In this document: piece after piece, positions 1 to 7,981 of the stretch
Layout of the letters: each line of letters begins with the position of its first letter
Position numbering within the stretch: the stretch's first letter is position 1
Assembly (NCBI RefSeq): GCF_007992075.1
Contig: NZ_BJZO01000036.1
Coordinates: 1 to 40,563, forward strand
Length of the DNA stretch: 40,563 bases
DNA from: Pararhodospirillum oryzae
GTDB lineage: Bacteria > Pseudomonadota > Alphaproteobacteria > Rhodospirillales > Rhodospirillaceae
Direction: 5' to 3'
Made by a program: the position numbers and the translations under genes
The notes under the pieces: generated by a model
What the model was told of the DNA's origin: nothing
What the model saw: the letters and a program-made list of their open reading frames with translations, nothing else
Databases searched by the model: none

Positions 1-227
1 CCGTTTTTGCTTTCGGTCGGGCGCGTGGTGGCGCGTCCGCCCTTTCTCCCCCGCCTGGGTGATCGTCGAAAGGAGGGGCACAGGCCTATGGCCCCCCTTG
101 GTCCCCGGTGCTATGCTCGCGTCGTCCGCTTGGGCGCTGTGTTGGATCGCGCGCCCCTTTCAAGACCCGGGGCACACCCCGCCGGACACCGAGACCTTCT
201 CGTCCCCTGTCACTGCGGAATCCCGAC

Positions 228-1442
228 ATGAGCAAGATCAAAGTCAAGACTCCCGTCGTCGAGCTGGATGGCGACGAAATGACCCGGATTATCTGGGCGT
301 TCATTAAGGACAAGTTGATTCTTCCTTATCTGGATATCGACCTCAAGTATTACGATTTGGGAATCCAGAAGCGCGACGAAACGGCCGACCAGATCACGGT
401 TGATGCCGCCAACGCCATCAAGACCTACGGGGTGGGCGTCAAGTGCGCGACCATCACCCCCGACGAGGCCCGCGTGGCCGAGTTCGGCCTGGCCAAGATG
501 TGGAAGTCGCCCAACGGCACCATTCGCAACATCCTGGGCGGCACCGTGTTCCGCGAGCCGATCATCTGCCGCAACGTGCCGCGCCTGGTGCCGGGCTGGA
601 CCCAGCCCATCGTCATCGGCCGTCACGCCTTTGGCGACCAGTACCGCGCCACCGATGTCAAGATCCCCGGGGCTGGCACCTTGTCCTTGCGCTTCACGCC
701 CGACGACGGCGGCGAGCCGATGGACCTGGAAGTGTTCAAGTTCCCCGACAGCGGCGTGGCCATGGCCATGTACAACCTGGATGAATCGATCCGGGGCTTC
801 GCGCGGGCGTGCATGAACTACGGCCTGAACCGGGGCTGGCCCGTGTACCTCTCGACCAAGAACACGATCTTGAAGGCCTACGACGGGCGCTTCAAGGACC
901 TGTTCCAGGAGGTGTTCGACGCCGAGTTCGCCGACCGCTTCAAGGCCGCCGGCCTGACCTACGAGCACCGCCTGATCGACGACATGGTGGCGTGCGCCAT
1001 GAAGTGGTCGGGCGGCTTTGTCTGGGCGTGCAAGAACTACGACGGCGACGTGCAGTCGGACACGGTGGCCCAGGGCTTTGGCTCGCTGGGCCTGATGACC
1101 TCGGTCCTGATGACCCCCGATGGTCAGACGATCGAGGCCGAGGCCGCCCACGGCACGGTGACCCGTCACTACCGCATGCACCAGCAGGGCAAGGAAACCT
1201 CGACCAACCCGATTGCGTCGATCTTCGCCTGGACGCAAGGGCTCAAGTATCGCGGCGCCTTCGACAACACCCCCGACGTGGTCGCCTTCGCCGAGGCGCT
1301 GGAGAAGGTGTGCGTGGAAACGGTCGAGGCCGGGTTCATGACCAAGGATCTGGCGATCCTGGTTTCGCCCGATCAGCCGTGGCTGACCACCACCGGCTTC
1401 CTGGACAAGCTCGATGAAGGTCTGAAGGCCGCGATGGCGTAA
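228..1442 (+). CDS. icd: NADP-dependent isocitrate dehydrogenase
   Basis: Oxidatively decarboxylates isocitrate to 2-oxoglutarate with NADP+ in the TCA cycle, in the cytosol. The start is the ATG that gives [20 protein letters not shown], the usual N-terminus of the 404-residue eukaryote-like IDH found in alphaproteobacteria; an in-frame extension further upstream lacks family similarity. The substrate-loop motif [13 protein letters not shown], the segment GTVFREPI, and the NADP-binding stretch [11 protein letters not shown] are all visible. Length equals the family norm and I see no frameshift. The gene is transcribed alone ahead of the fatty-acid cluster, with two hairpins between it and fabD. 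Function is confident from overall family resemblance; the promoter was not identified. Confidence 0.97.
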   Translation: MSKIKVKTPVVELDGDEMTRIIWAFIKDKLILPYLDIDLKYYDLGIQKRDETADQITVDAANAIKTYGVGVKCATITPDEARVAEFGLAKMWKSPNGTIRNILGGTVFREPIICRNVPRLVPGWTQPIVIGRHAFGDQYRATDVKIPGAGTLSLRFTPDDGGEPMDLEVFKFPDSGVAMAMYNLDESIRGFARACMNYGLNRGWPVYLSTKNTILKAYDGRFKDLFQEVFDAEFADRFKAAGLTYEHRLIDDMVACAMKWSGGFVWACKNYDGDVQSDTVAQGFGSLGLMTSVLMTPDGQTIEAEAAHGTVTRHYRMHQQGKETSTNPIASIFAWTQGLKYRGAFDNTPDVVAFAEALEKVCVETVEAGFMTKDLAILVSPDQPWLTTTGFLDKLDEGLKAAMA

Positions 1443-1475
1443 GCGCTTTTCGCATCCGCGTCGACGTCTTTTCCG

Positions 1476-1506
1476 CCGCCCGGGGGTCCCTGCCTCCGGG
1501 CGGTTT
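1476..1506 (+). terminator. Probable intrinsic terminator of icd
   Basis: An 8-bp stem CCGCCCGG/CCGGGCGG with a 12-nt loop lies 34 bp after the icd stop codon and is followed by TTT. The T-run is short, so termination strength is uncertain. Confidence 0.45.
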
Positions 1507-1560
1507 CGTGTGCCGGGAGGGCTTGACAAGTGCTCCCGGGCGGTATTCCTTTCGCGCTCT

Positions 1561-1584
1561 TCCCGAAGGGAACCTCCTTCGGGA
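1561..1584. other. Inverted repeat ahead of fabD
   Basis: A perfect 9-bp stem TCCCGAAGG/CCTTCGGGA with a 6-nt loop ends 29 bp before the fabD ATG. There is no T-run after it, so it may be an mRNA leader structure or a second icd termination hairpin. Confidence 0.4.
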
Positions 1585-1613
1585 GCCGTGATTGACAGGA
1601 ACCGGAGCGGAAC

Positions 1614-2561
1614 ATGACGCGAGCGTTCGTCTTCCCCGGCCAGGGATCGCAGGCAGTGGGCATGGGCAAGGACCTGGCCGCCGCCTTCCCGGTCGCGCGC
1701 GAGGTCTTTCAGGAAGTGGACGAGGCGCTGGGCGCGTCGCTGTCCCAGCTCATGTTCGAAGGCCCGGCCGAGACCCTGACCCTGACCGAGAATGCCCAGC
1801 CCGCCTTGATGGCGGTGTCGCTGGCCGTGGTGCGGGTGCTGGCCTCCGATGGCATCGCCGTGGCCGATCACGCCCGCTTCGTGGCCGGGCATTCGTTGGG
1901 CGAGTATTCGGCCCTGGCGGCGGCCGGTGCCCTGGAACTGGCCGACACGGCGCGCCTGCTGCGCACCCGGGGCCAGGCCATGCAAAAGGCCGTGCCGGTG
2001 GGCGAGGGCGCCATGGCCGCCCTGCTGGGCCTCAGCCTGGAAGACGCCCAGGCGATCGCCGCCCTGGCCGCCGGCCAGGAGCCGGGCAGCGTGTGCGAGG
2101 CCGCCAACGACAACGCCCCGGGTCAGGTGGTGGTCAGCGGCCACAAGGCGGCCGTGGACCGGGCGATTGTTCTCGCCAAGGAAAAGGGCGCCAAGCGCGC
2201 CGTTCTGCTGCCCGTGTCCGCCCCCTTCCATTGCGCCTTGATGGCGCCGGCCGCCCAGGTGATGGCCGAGGCCCTGGCCGGAGTGAGCTTCAAGGCGCCG
2301 GTGGTGCCGGTGGTGGCCAATGTCACGGCGAAGCCCGAGCAGGAGCCCGAAACCTTGCGCCGCTTGCTGGTCGAGCAGGTCACGGGCGCGGTGCGCTGGC
2401 GCGAGGGCGTGCTGGCCATGGCCGAGGCCGGGGTGAGCGAACTGGTCGAGATGGGGTCGGGCAAGGTGCTGGCCGGGCTGGCCAAGCGCATTCACCCCGA
2501 CCTTTCCGCCTGCTCGTTGCAGGGCCCGGCCGATATCGAGGCCTTTGCCCGGTCGCTGTAA
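1614..2561 (+). CDS. fabD: Malonyl-CoA:ACP transacylase
   Basis: Transfers malonyl from CoA to acyl carrier protein, supplying extender units for type II fatty-acid synthesis. The 315-residue protein has the N-terminal GQGSQ oxyanion motif (about residues 9-13), the nucleophile elbow GHSLGE with Ser94, and the catalytic His206 in the motif SAPFHCALM. Length is normal for FabD. It opens a same-strand run fabD, fabG, acpP, fabF, mltG, with 42 bp to fabG. The ATG follows a purine-rich stretch (ACCGGAGCGGAAC), consistent with a ribosome-binding site. No fabH or plsX is found upstream in this window; the preceding gene is icd. Confidence 0.96.
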   Translation: MTRAFVFPGQGSQAVGMGKDLAAAFPVAREVFQEVDEALGASLSQLMFEGPAETLTLTENAQPALMAVSLAVVRVLASDGIAVADHARFVAGHSLGEYSALAAAGALELADTARLLRTRGQAMQKAVPVGEGAMAALLGLSLEDAQAIAALAAGQEPGSVCEAANDNAPGQVVVSGHKAAVDRAIVLAKEKGAKRAVLLPVSAPFHCALMAPAAQVMAEALAGVSFKAPVVPVVANVTAKPEQEPETLRRLLVEQVTGAVRWREGVLAMAEAGVSELVEMGSGKVLAGLAKRIHPDLSACSLQGPADIEAFARSL

Positions 2562-2603
2562 GGCGCCTGGAGCCTCCTCACGCAAGACAAGGAAGGACCT
2601 TGG

Positions 2604-3341
2604 ATGTTCGATCTGAGCGGCAAGAAGGCGCTGGTGACCGGAGCCTCGGGCGGCATTGGCGCCGCCATCGCCCAGGCCCTGGCCGAACGAGGGGCCCTGG
2701 TGGCCCTGTCGGGCACGCGCGAGGACGCGCTGGCCGCCGTGGCCGACACCCTGGGCGACAAGGCCCGGGTGGTGCCGTGCAACCTGTCGGATCCGGCCGC
2801 TGTCGAGGCCCTGGTGCCGGCCGCCGAGGCCGCCCTGGGCGGGCTTGACATCCTGGTGAACAACGCCGGCCTGACCCGCGACATGCTGGCTGTGCGCCTG
2901 CGCGATGAAGACTGGGATCAGGTGATCGCGGTCAACCTGAGCGCCAGCTTCCGTTTGTCGCGCGCCGCCCTCAAGGGCATGATGAAGCGGCGCTGGGGCC
3001 GGATCATCGGCATTACCTCGGTGGTGGGCGTGACCGGCAACCCGGGGCAGTGCAACTACGCGGCCTCCAAGGCCGGTTTGATCGGCATGAGCAAGTCCCT
3101 GGCCGCCGAGGTTGCCCAGCGCGGCATCACCGTGAACTGCGTGGCGCCGGGCTTCATCGCCACCGCCATGACCGATAAGTTGAACGATCGCCAGAAAGAG
3201 GGGATCTTGTCGGCCATTCCCTCGGGACGCATGGGCTCGCCCGAGGATATCGCCGCCGCCGTGGTCTATTTGGCCAGCGCGGAAGCGGGCTATGTCACCG
3301 GCCAGACCCTGCACGTCAATGGCGGCATGGCCATGATCTAG
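2604..3341 (+). CDS. fabG: 3-oxoacyl-ACP reductase
   Basis: NADPH-dependent reduction of 3-oxoacyl-ACP to 3-hydroxyacyl-ACP, the first reductive step of each elongation cycle. The 245-residue protein is a classical short-chain dehydrogenase: cofactor motif TGASGGIG (13-20), NNAG at 86-89, and the catalytic Ser139, Tyr152 and Lys156 (YAASK). The C-terminus ends in HVNGGMAMI, characteristic of FabG rather than other SDRs. An AAGGAAGG Shine-Dalgarno lies just before the ATG. Its place between fabD and acpP makes the fatty-acid role firm. Confidence 0.97.
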   Translation: MFDLSGKKALVTGASGGIGAAIAQALAERGALVALSGTREDALAAVADTLGDKARVVPCNLSDPAAVEALVPAAEAALGGLDILVNNAGLTRDMLAVRLRDEDWDQVIAVNLSASFRLSRAALKGMMKRRWGRIIGITSVVGVTGNPGQCNYAASKAGLIGMSKSLAAEVAQRGITVNCVAPGFIATAMTDKLNDRQKEGILSAIPSGRMGSPEDIAAAVVYLASAEAGYVTGQTLHVNGGMAMI

Positions 3342-3505
3342 GTCCCGGGAAAAGAGCACGCCGCCAACGGATGGCGGCGCTGGTCATCCCCGGGCAAGTG
3401 TGTTAGCAAAGCGCTCCAAGGTCCCTGCGCTGCCGGGACCGGGGCATGCCGACCAAGCCTTCCCAACCCGTCACAGACTGTTGACTTTCCGAGGATTTGA
3501 AAGAC

Positions 3506-3742
3506 ATGAGCGACGTCGCCGAGCGCGTGAAGAAGATCGTTGTCGAGCATCTGGGCGTTGAGGAGGCGAAGGTTACCGATACCGCCAGCTTCATCGACGA
3601 TCTGGGCGCCGACAGCCTGGACACCGTCGAGCTGGTCATGGCCTTCGAAGAAGAATTCGGCTGCGAAATCCCCGACGATGCCGCCGAAAAGATCCTGACC
3701 GTCAAGGACGCCATCGAGTTCATCGAGAGCCACAGCGGCTGA
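3506..3742 (+). CDS. acpP: Acyl carrier protein
   Basis: Carries growing acyl chains on a 4'-phosphopantetheine arm. The 78-residue acidic protein has the DSL attachment motif with Ser37 (LGADSLDT), followed by the typical [11 protein letters not shown] helix II. The ATG giving [10 protein letters not shown] is preferred over a TTG nine bases upstream because this is the usual ACP N-terminus and GAGGA lies 10 nt before it. It stands 164 bp after fabG and 166 bp before fabF, so it may have its own promoter, as is common for this very abundant protein. Confidence 0.97.
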   Translation: MSDVAERVKKIVVEHLGVEEAKVTDTASFIDDLGADSLDTVELVMAFEEEFGCEIPDDAAEKILTVKDAIEFIESHSG

Positions 3743-3789
3743 TCGGACGCGTCGTCCGGACGGTCCACGCGCTGCGTGCGGCGGTCGGC

Positions 3790-3817
3790 GCGGAGCCCTT
3801 GCGCAAGCAGGCTCCGC
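3790..3817. terminator. Hairpin downstream of acpP
   Basis: An 8-bp stem GCGGAGCC/GGCTCCGC encloses a second, self-complementary 10-mer (CTTGCGCAAG). It sits 47 bp after acpP, where partial termination would set the acpP:fabF ratio. There is no adjacent T-run, so its role is inferred. Confidence 0.35.
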
Positions 3818-3884
3818 CTGCCGTCGAACCCGGCGGAGCGTTCCTTTTCGTCTCCGCCACCAACGCCTTGAGCCACCGCCCGGA

Positions 3885-3899
3885 CCCATACGGTATGGG
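3885..3899. promoter_or_regulatory. Inverted repeat covering the fabF ribosome-binding site
   Basis: The 15-bp inverted repeat CCCATAC-G-GTATGGG ends 9 bp before the fabF ATG. The only Shine-Dalgarno candidate, GGGGA at 3897-3901, lies in the right arm and just past it. It could be a protein operator or a translation-limiting hairpin; the sequence does not decide. Confidence 0.4.
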
Positions 3900-3908
3900 G
3901 ATAGTGCC

Positions 3909-5171
3909 ATGAGACGAGTTGTCGTCACCGGGCTGGGGCTGGTCACGCCCCTGGGGTGCGGCGTGGGAACCGTGTGGGAACGCCTGACCCAGGGTGTTTC
4001 CGGGATCCGTGCCATCAATCGCTTTGATGTATCCGACCTGCCGTCCCAGGTGGCGGGTCTGGTTCCCTCGAAGGACGAGGGAGCGCACGGCTTCGATCCC
4101 GACTCGGTGGCCAGTGCCAAGGACCGGCGCCGCATGGACGATTTCATCGTCTATGGCCTGGCCGCCGCCATTGAGGCCGTCACCGATTCCGGCTGGATGC
4201 CGACCGACGAGGAATCGCAAGAACGCACCGGCGTCATGATCGGGTCGGGCATCGGTGGCCTGCCGTCGATCGCCGACACCGCCGTGTTGCTGAAGGAACA
4301 TGGCCCGCGCAAGGTCAGCCCGTTCTTCATCCCGGCCAGCCTGATCAATCTCGTGTCGGGACACGTTTCGATTCGCTACGGTTTCAAGGGCCCTAACCAC
4401 GCGGTGGTCACGGCCTGCTCGACCGGGGCCCACGCCATCGGCGACGCGTCGCGCCTGATCATGTTCGGCGATGCCGACGTGATGGTGGCGGGCGGGGCCG
4501 AGGCGGCCGTATGCCGCATCGGCATGGCCGGATTCGCGGCCGCGCGCGCCTTGTCGACCCACTACAACGCCACCCCCACCGAGGCCTCGCGCCCGTGGGA
4601 CAAGGGCCGCGACGGGTTCGTGATGGGCGAAGGCTCGGGCGTTCTGGTTCTTGAGGAACTGGAGCACGCCAAGAAGCGCGGCGCCAAGATCTACGCCGAA
4701 ATCGTCGGCTATGGCCTGTCGGGCGACGCCTACCACATTACCGCTCCGGCCGAGGATGGGTCGGGCGGCTTCCGGGCCATGCGCAACGCCTTGCGCAACG
4801 CCAACTTGTCGTTGGAACAGATTGATTACGTCAACGCGCACGGCACCTCCACGCCGCTGGGCGACGAAATCGAGCTGGGCGCGGTCAAGCGTCTGTTTGG
4901 CGATCATGCCTACAAGCTGACCATGTCGTCGACCAAGTCGGCGATCGGTCACCTGTTGGGGGCCGCCGGCAGCGTCGAGGCCATTTTCAGCATCCTGGCG
5001 CTTCGCAACCAGCTGGTGCCGCCGACGCTGAACCTGCGCGATCCCTCCGACAACTGCGACATCGACCTGGCGCCCCTGGTCGCCAAGGAACGCCCGATCC
5101 GCTACGCCTTGTCGAACTCGTTCGGGTTCGGCGGCACCAACGCGTCGCTGATTTTCACCGCGGCGCCCTAA
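3909..5171 (+). CDS. fabF: 3-oxoacyl-ACP synthase II
   Basis: Condenses malonyl-ACP with acyl-ACP (KAS II), elongating chains and giving cis-vaccenate in bacteria with this pathway. The 420-residue protein has the Cys-His-His triad: Cys170 in TACSTGAHA, His311 in NAHGTSTPLGD and His348 in SAIGHLLGAAG. The C-terminal NSFGFGGTNAS loop is also present. Length is normal. The start ATG gives MRRVVVTGLGLVTPLG, the standard N-terminus. The gap to mltG is 18 bp, so the two are probably co-transcribed. The upstream inverted repeat suggests separate control from acpP. Confidence 0.97.
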   Translation: MRRVVVTGLGLVTPLGCGVGTVWERLTQGVSGIRAINRFDVSDLPSQVAGLVPSKDEGAHGFDPDSVASAKDRRRMDDFIVYGLAAAIEAVTDSGWMPTDEESQERTGVMIGSGIGGLPSIADTAVLLKEHGPRKVSPFFIPASLINLVSGHVSIRYGFKGPNHAVVTACSTGAHAIGDASRLIMFGDADVMVAGGAEAAVCRIGMAGFAAARALSTHYNATPTEASRPWDKGRDGFVMGEGSGVLVLEELEHAKKRGAKIYAEIVGYGLSGDAYHITAPAEDGSGGFRAMRNALRNANLSLEQIDYVNAHGTSTPLGDEIELGAVKRLFGDHAYKLTMSSTKSAIGHLLGAAGSVEAIFSILALRNQLVPPTLNLRDPSDNCDIDLAPLVAKERPIRYALSNSFGFGGTNASLIFTAAP

Positions 5172-5189
5172 GGCTTCGGGATTCACCCC

Positions 5190-6188
5190 ATGCGCGCCTT
5201 GCTTCGCGTTGCCTTGTGGGGAGTCCTGGCCCTGGCCCTGGCGGGGGGTGGCCTTCTGGCCGCCCTGCGCGGGGTCGAATACCTTTTCGACGAACCGGGG
5301 CCGCTGGGCGAGTCCCGGACCGTTGAAATCCCGGCCGGCGGCGGCGTGACAGGCATCGCCACCACCCTGGCCCAGGCCGGCGTGATTACCCATCCCCTTG
5401 TTTTCGAAGCCGGCGTGCGTTTGGCCGGGCGCGGGCGCGACCTCAAGGCCGGCGAATACGAATTCGCCCCCCATTCCAGCGCGCGCGCCGTGATGGAAAG
5501 CCTGGTGGCCGGACGGGTCAAGGTCTACCGCCTGACCGTGCCCGAGGGCCTGACCTCGGCCGCCATCGTGGACCTGATCCGGGATGTTCCCGAGCTGAAG
5601 GGCGACGTGGGCGATATTCCGCCCGAGGGCGCCTTGCTGCCCGAAACCTACCATTACCAGCGCGGCGATACCCGCGCGCGCGTGATCGAGCGCATGGCCC
5701 AGGCCCGCGCGACCACCCTGGCCACCTTGTGGGCCCAGCGCGCCCCCGATCTGCCGTTCGATACCCCCGAGGAAGCCGTGATCCTGGCTTCGGTGGTGGA
5801 GCGCGAAACCGGGATCAACGACGAACGGGCCCGCGTGGCCGGCGTGTTCGTCAACCGGCTGCGCAAGGGCATGCCCCTGCAATCGGACCCCACCGTCATT
5901 TATGGCCTCTCGGAGGGCTCGGGCGCCCTCGGCCGGTCCCTGACCCGGGCCGACCTGGGCACGGCGCACGCCTGGAATACCTACCTGATCGCCGGCCTGC
6001 CGCCGTCGCCGATCTGCAACCCGGGGCGCGAGGCCCTCCAGGCGGTGCTGCACCCGGCCGCGACCCGTGATCTGTATTTCGTGGCCGACGGAACCGGCGG
6101 CCATCGCTTCGCCGAAACCCTCGACGAGCATAACCGCAACGTCCGCGCCTATCGCCGCTTCCTGCGCGACGCCAACGCCACCGAGTAG
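5190..6188 (+). CDS. mltG: Endolytic murein transglycosylase
   Basis: Inner-membrane enzyme that cleaves nascent glycan strands internally and so helps set peptidoglycan chain length. The 332-residue protein has a short cytoplasmic N-terminus, one membrane segment at about residues 5-27, a LysM-like region, and the YceG catalytic domain with the motif SVVERETG (Glu204 is the likely catalytic residue). The downstream signatures NRLRKGMPLQSDPTVIYG, TYLIAGLPPSPICNPG and FVADGTGGHRFA are typical. It is the last gene of the fab cluster, an arrangement common in proteobacteria. An interspersed double-hairpin element follows it. Confidence 0.94.
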   Translation: MRALLRVALWGVLALALAGGGLLAALRGVEYLFDEPGPLGESRTVEIPAGGGVTGIATTLAQAGVITHPLVFEAGVRLAGRGRDLKAGEYEFAPHSSARAVMESLVAGRVKVYRLTVPEGLTSAAIVDLIRDVPELKGDVGDIPPEGALLPETYHYQRGDTRARVIERMAQARATTLATLWAQRAPDLPFDTPEEAVILASVVERETGINDERARVAGVFVNRLRKGMPLQSDPTVIYGLSEGSGALGRSLTRADLGTAHAWNTYLIAGLPPSPICNPGREALQAVLHPAATRDLYFVADGTGGHRFAETLDEHNRNVRAYRRFLRDANATE

Positions 6189-6198
6189 GGGGCTAGAA

Positions 6199-6248
6199 GT
6201 GGGGCGCTGCCCCACGCCCCGCCGGGGCCGGGAGGCCCCGGACCCCGG
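6199..6248. repeat. Interspersed double-hairpin element, copy A
   Basis: Stem 1 is TGGGGC/GCCCCA (6200-6214) and stem 2 is CCGGGGCC/GGCCCCGG (6222-6241), with a CGCCCCG linker and an ACCCC tail. The same layout recurs at 7931, 10036 and 37010 with different arm sequences. It lies between convergent genes and may act as a bidirectional terminator. Confidence 0.6.
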
Positions 6249-6270
6249 TCCTTGGGAAACGGTGAAGGGG

Positions 6271-6996
6271 TCAGGCGTCGTCGAGTATTACGTTGATGCG
6301 GCGGTTCTGGCGGCCCTTGCTTTCGATCTTGCCCAGGCGCACCGGCGCGATTTCACCCAGCGAACGCACGTGCGTGCCGCCACAGGGCTGCACGTCGATC
6401 CCCTCGATCTCCACCAGCCGCACCTGTCCCGACCCGCGCGGCGGGCGCACGGTCAGGGTGCGGATCAGGTCGGGGGTGGCGTCCAGCTCCTCGTCGCTGA
6501 TCCAGCGCACCCGCACGGGGGGATCGGCGGCGATCAACTCGGCCAGACGCGCGTCCAGGGCCTCGCGGTCGGGGGGCGTGCCCGGCAGATCCAGGTCGAT
6601 CCGTCCCTTGCCATCGCCCACGCTGGCGCCCGTGATCTTGCCATCGGTCAGGCGGCTGATCAGGTGCAAGCAGGTGTGCATGCGCATGATCCGGTGCCGG
6701 CGCGCCCAGTCGATCGCCACGCCAAGCGCGGTGCCCACCGGGGGCAGGGGCGTTTCTGGCGCCAGGATGTGCACAATCGCGCCGTCGGCCCCGTAGCGGG
6801 TGTCGGCCAGGGCCAGGGTCGAGCCATCGGCCAGGGTCAGGGTGCCGGTGTCGCCGGGCTGGCCGCCACCCTGGGGATAGCACACCGTGCGATCCAGGAT
6901 CAGGCCAACCGGATCGGCGGCATGGGCGATGACATGGGCGTCGCAGGTGAGAACGTAGGCGTCGCGGCGAAACAGTTCCTCGGTGGGTCCACTCAT
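6271..6996 (-). CDS. Alanyl-tRNA editing hydrolase of the AlaX family
   Basis: Free-standing homologue of the AlaRS editing domain, expected to hydrolyse Ser-tRNA(Ala) or Gly-tRNA(Ala). The 241-residue protein keeps the zinc/catalytic set: HxxxH at His107/His111 (MHTCLH) and CxxxH at Cys205/His209 (PCGGTH). The GGQPGDTG motif near residues 44-51 marks the longer AlaX-M type, which includes the N-terminal glycine-rich subdomain. Its ATG overlaps the thiD stop by four bases (ATGA), so translation is likely coupled. A threonyl- or other-specific editing role cannot be excluded from sequence. Confidence 0.88.
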   Translation of the reverse strand: MSGPTEELFRRDAYVLTCDAHVIAHAADPVGLILDRTVCYPQGGGQPGDTGTLTLADGSTLALADTRYGADGAIVHILAPETPLPPVGTALGVAIDWARRHRIMRMHTCLHLISRLTDGKITGASVGDGKGRIDLDLPGTPPDREALDARLAELIAADPPVRVRWISDEELDATPDLIRTLTVRPPRGSGQVRLVEIEGIDVQPCGGTHVRSLGEIAPVRLGKIESKGRQNRRINVILDDA

Positions 6997-7820
6997 GCCG
7001 GGTCTTCCTTCAAGGGCAGGGCAGGGAAGGGGGCCACGGTGCAGGCGTGGTTCAAGGGCCCATGGCCGTGGCCCAGGCCGGGGGCGGTGCGCATGGCCAG
7101 CCGGACATAGGCCCGCGCGCGCTCGACCGCCGCGACCAGATCCAGCCCCTGGGCCAGGCCACAGGCCACGGCCGAGGCCAGGGTGCAGCCGGTGCCGTGG
7201 GTGGCCCGGGTGTGCAGGCGGGGCGCCGGCCAGCGGGTCACGCCGTCGGCCGTGACCAGAACATCGGTCACGGTGTCGCCGGGCAGGTGCCCGCCCTTCA
7301 TCAGCACGGCCCGGGGGCCGAGATCAAGCAGGGCGCGGCCGGCGGCTTCCAGGCCGTTCTCGCCGTCGATGGCCCGGCCCAGCAGCACCTCGGCCTCGGG
7401 CAGGTTGGGGGTCAGCACGGTGGCCAGCGGCAACAGGCGCCGGATCAGGGCGGCGGTCGCCGATTCCTCCAGCAACCGGTGCCCGCCCTTGGCCACCATC
7501 ACCGGATCCACGACCAGGGCGCAGCCGGGGGCGCGGGCGCTGATCTCGTCGGCCACCGCGTCGATGATCTCGGCCGTGGCCAGCATGCCGGTTTTCAAGG
7601 CGTCGGCCCCGATGTCGTCCAGCACCACCGCCATTTGCTGGCGCAGGAAGGGAACCGGAACCGGCATCACCCCGTGCACGCCCAGGGTGTTCTGGGCGGT
7701 CAGCGCGGCCAGGGCGGTGGCGGCGTGGCCGCCCAGCGCCGTCACCGCCTTGATGTCGGCCTGAATGCCGGCCCCGCCCCCGGAGTCCGAGCCGGCAATG
7801 ATCAATACGCGTCCTTGCAA
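6993..7820 (-). CDS. thiD: Hydroxymethylpyrimidine/phosphomethylpyrimidine kinase
   Basis: Phosphorylates HMP and then HMP-P to HMP-PP for thiamine synthesis or salvage. The 275-residue product is a ribokinase-fold protein with GSDSGGGAGIQADIK at the N-terminus, ALKTGML, VDPVMVAKGG, and the anion-hole motif THGTGCTLASA near the C-terminus. I chose a TTG start at 7820 because GGAG lies 6 nt before it and the product starts right at the conserved RVLIIAGSD strand; a longer TTG start at 7847 adds nine unconserved residues. No thiamine riboswitch was recognised upstream. It is coupled to the AlaX gene by a 4-base overlap. Confidence 0.93.
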   Translation of the reverse strand: MQGRVLIIAGSDSGGGAGIQADIKAVTALGGHAATALAALTAQNTLGVHGVMPVPVPFLRQQMAVVLDDIGADALKTGMLATAEIIDAVADEISARAPGCALVVDPVMVAKGGHRLLEESATAALIRRLLPLATVLTPNLPEAEVLLGRAIDGENGLEAAGRALLDLGPRAVLMKGGHLPGDTVTDVLVTADGVTRWPAPRLHTRATHGTGCTLASAVACGLAQGLDLVAAVERARAYVRLAMRTAPGLGHGHGPLNHACTVAPFPALPLKEDPA

Positions 7821-7930
7821 GGAATTCTCCTTCTTCCGGTCAGGCAACCCGTTCTCGTCTGTTTATGTAAGCGCAGCCCGAGCGGGAGCGGAAGGGGAAA
7901 GGAACGAAGGCAGGCAGCGGCCCGTGGCCG

Positions 7931-7976
7931 TCGGGCTCCCGCCCGAACCCGGTCGGGGCGAGGCCCCGAACTCCCC
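7931..7976. repeat. Interspersed double-hairpin element, copy B
   Basis: Stem 1 is TCGGGC/GCCCGA (7931-7946) and stem 2 is TCGGGGC/GCCCCGA (7953-7969), with an ACCCGG linker and an ACTCCCC tail followed by TTTT. It lies between thiD and the stop codon of the next minus-strand gene. Confidence 0.55.
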
Positions 7977-7981
7977 TTTTC

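Noticed and set aside
210-3359. A 1049-codon minus-strand open frame opposite icd, fabD and fabG
   Set aside because: It lies opposite three certain genes in the same GC3-driven phase and has low-complexity Gly/His/Arg/Gln composition typical of antisense frames in GC-rich DNA.
7821-7981. Possible thiamine riboswitch ahead of thiD
   Set aside because: The conserved CUGAGA and ACCUGA-type elements are not found; the region holds a double-hairpin element instead.
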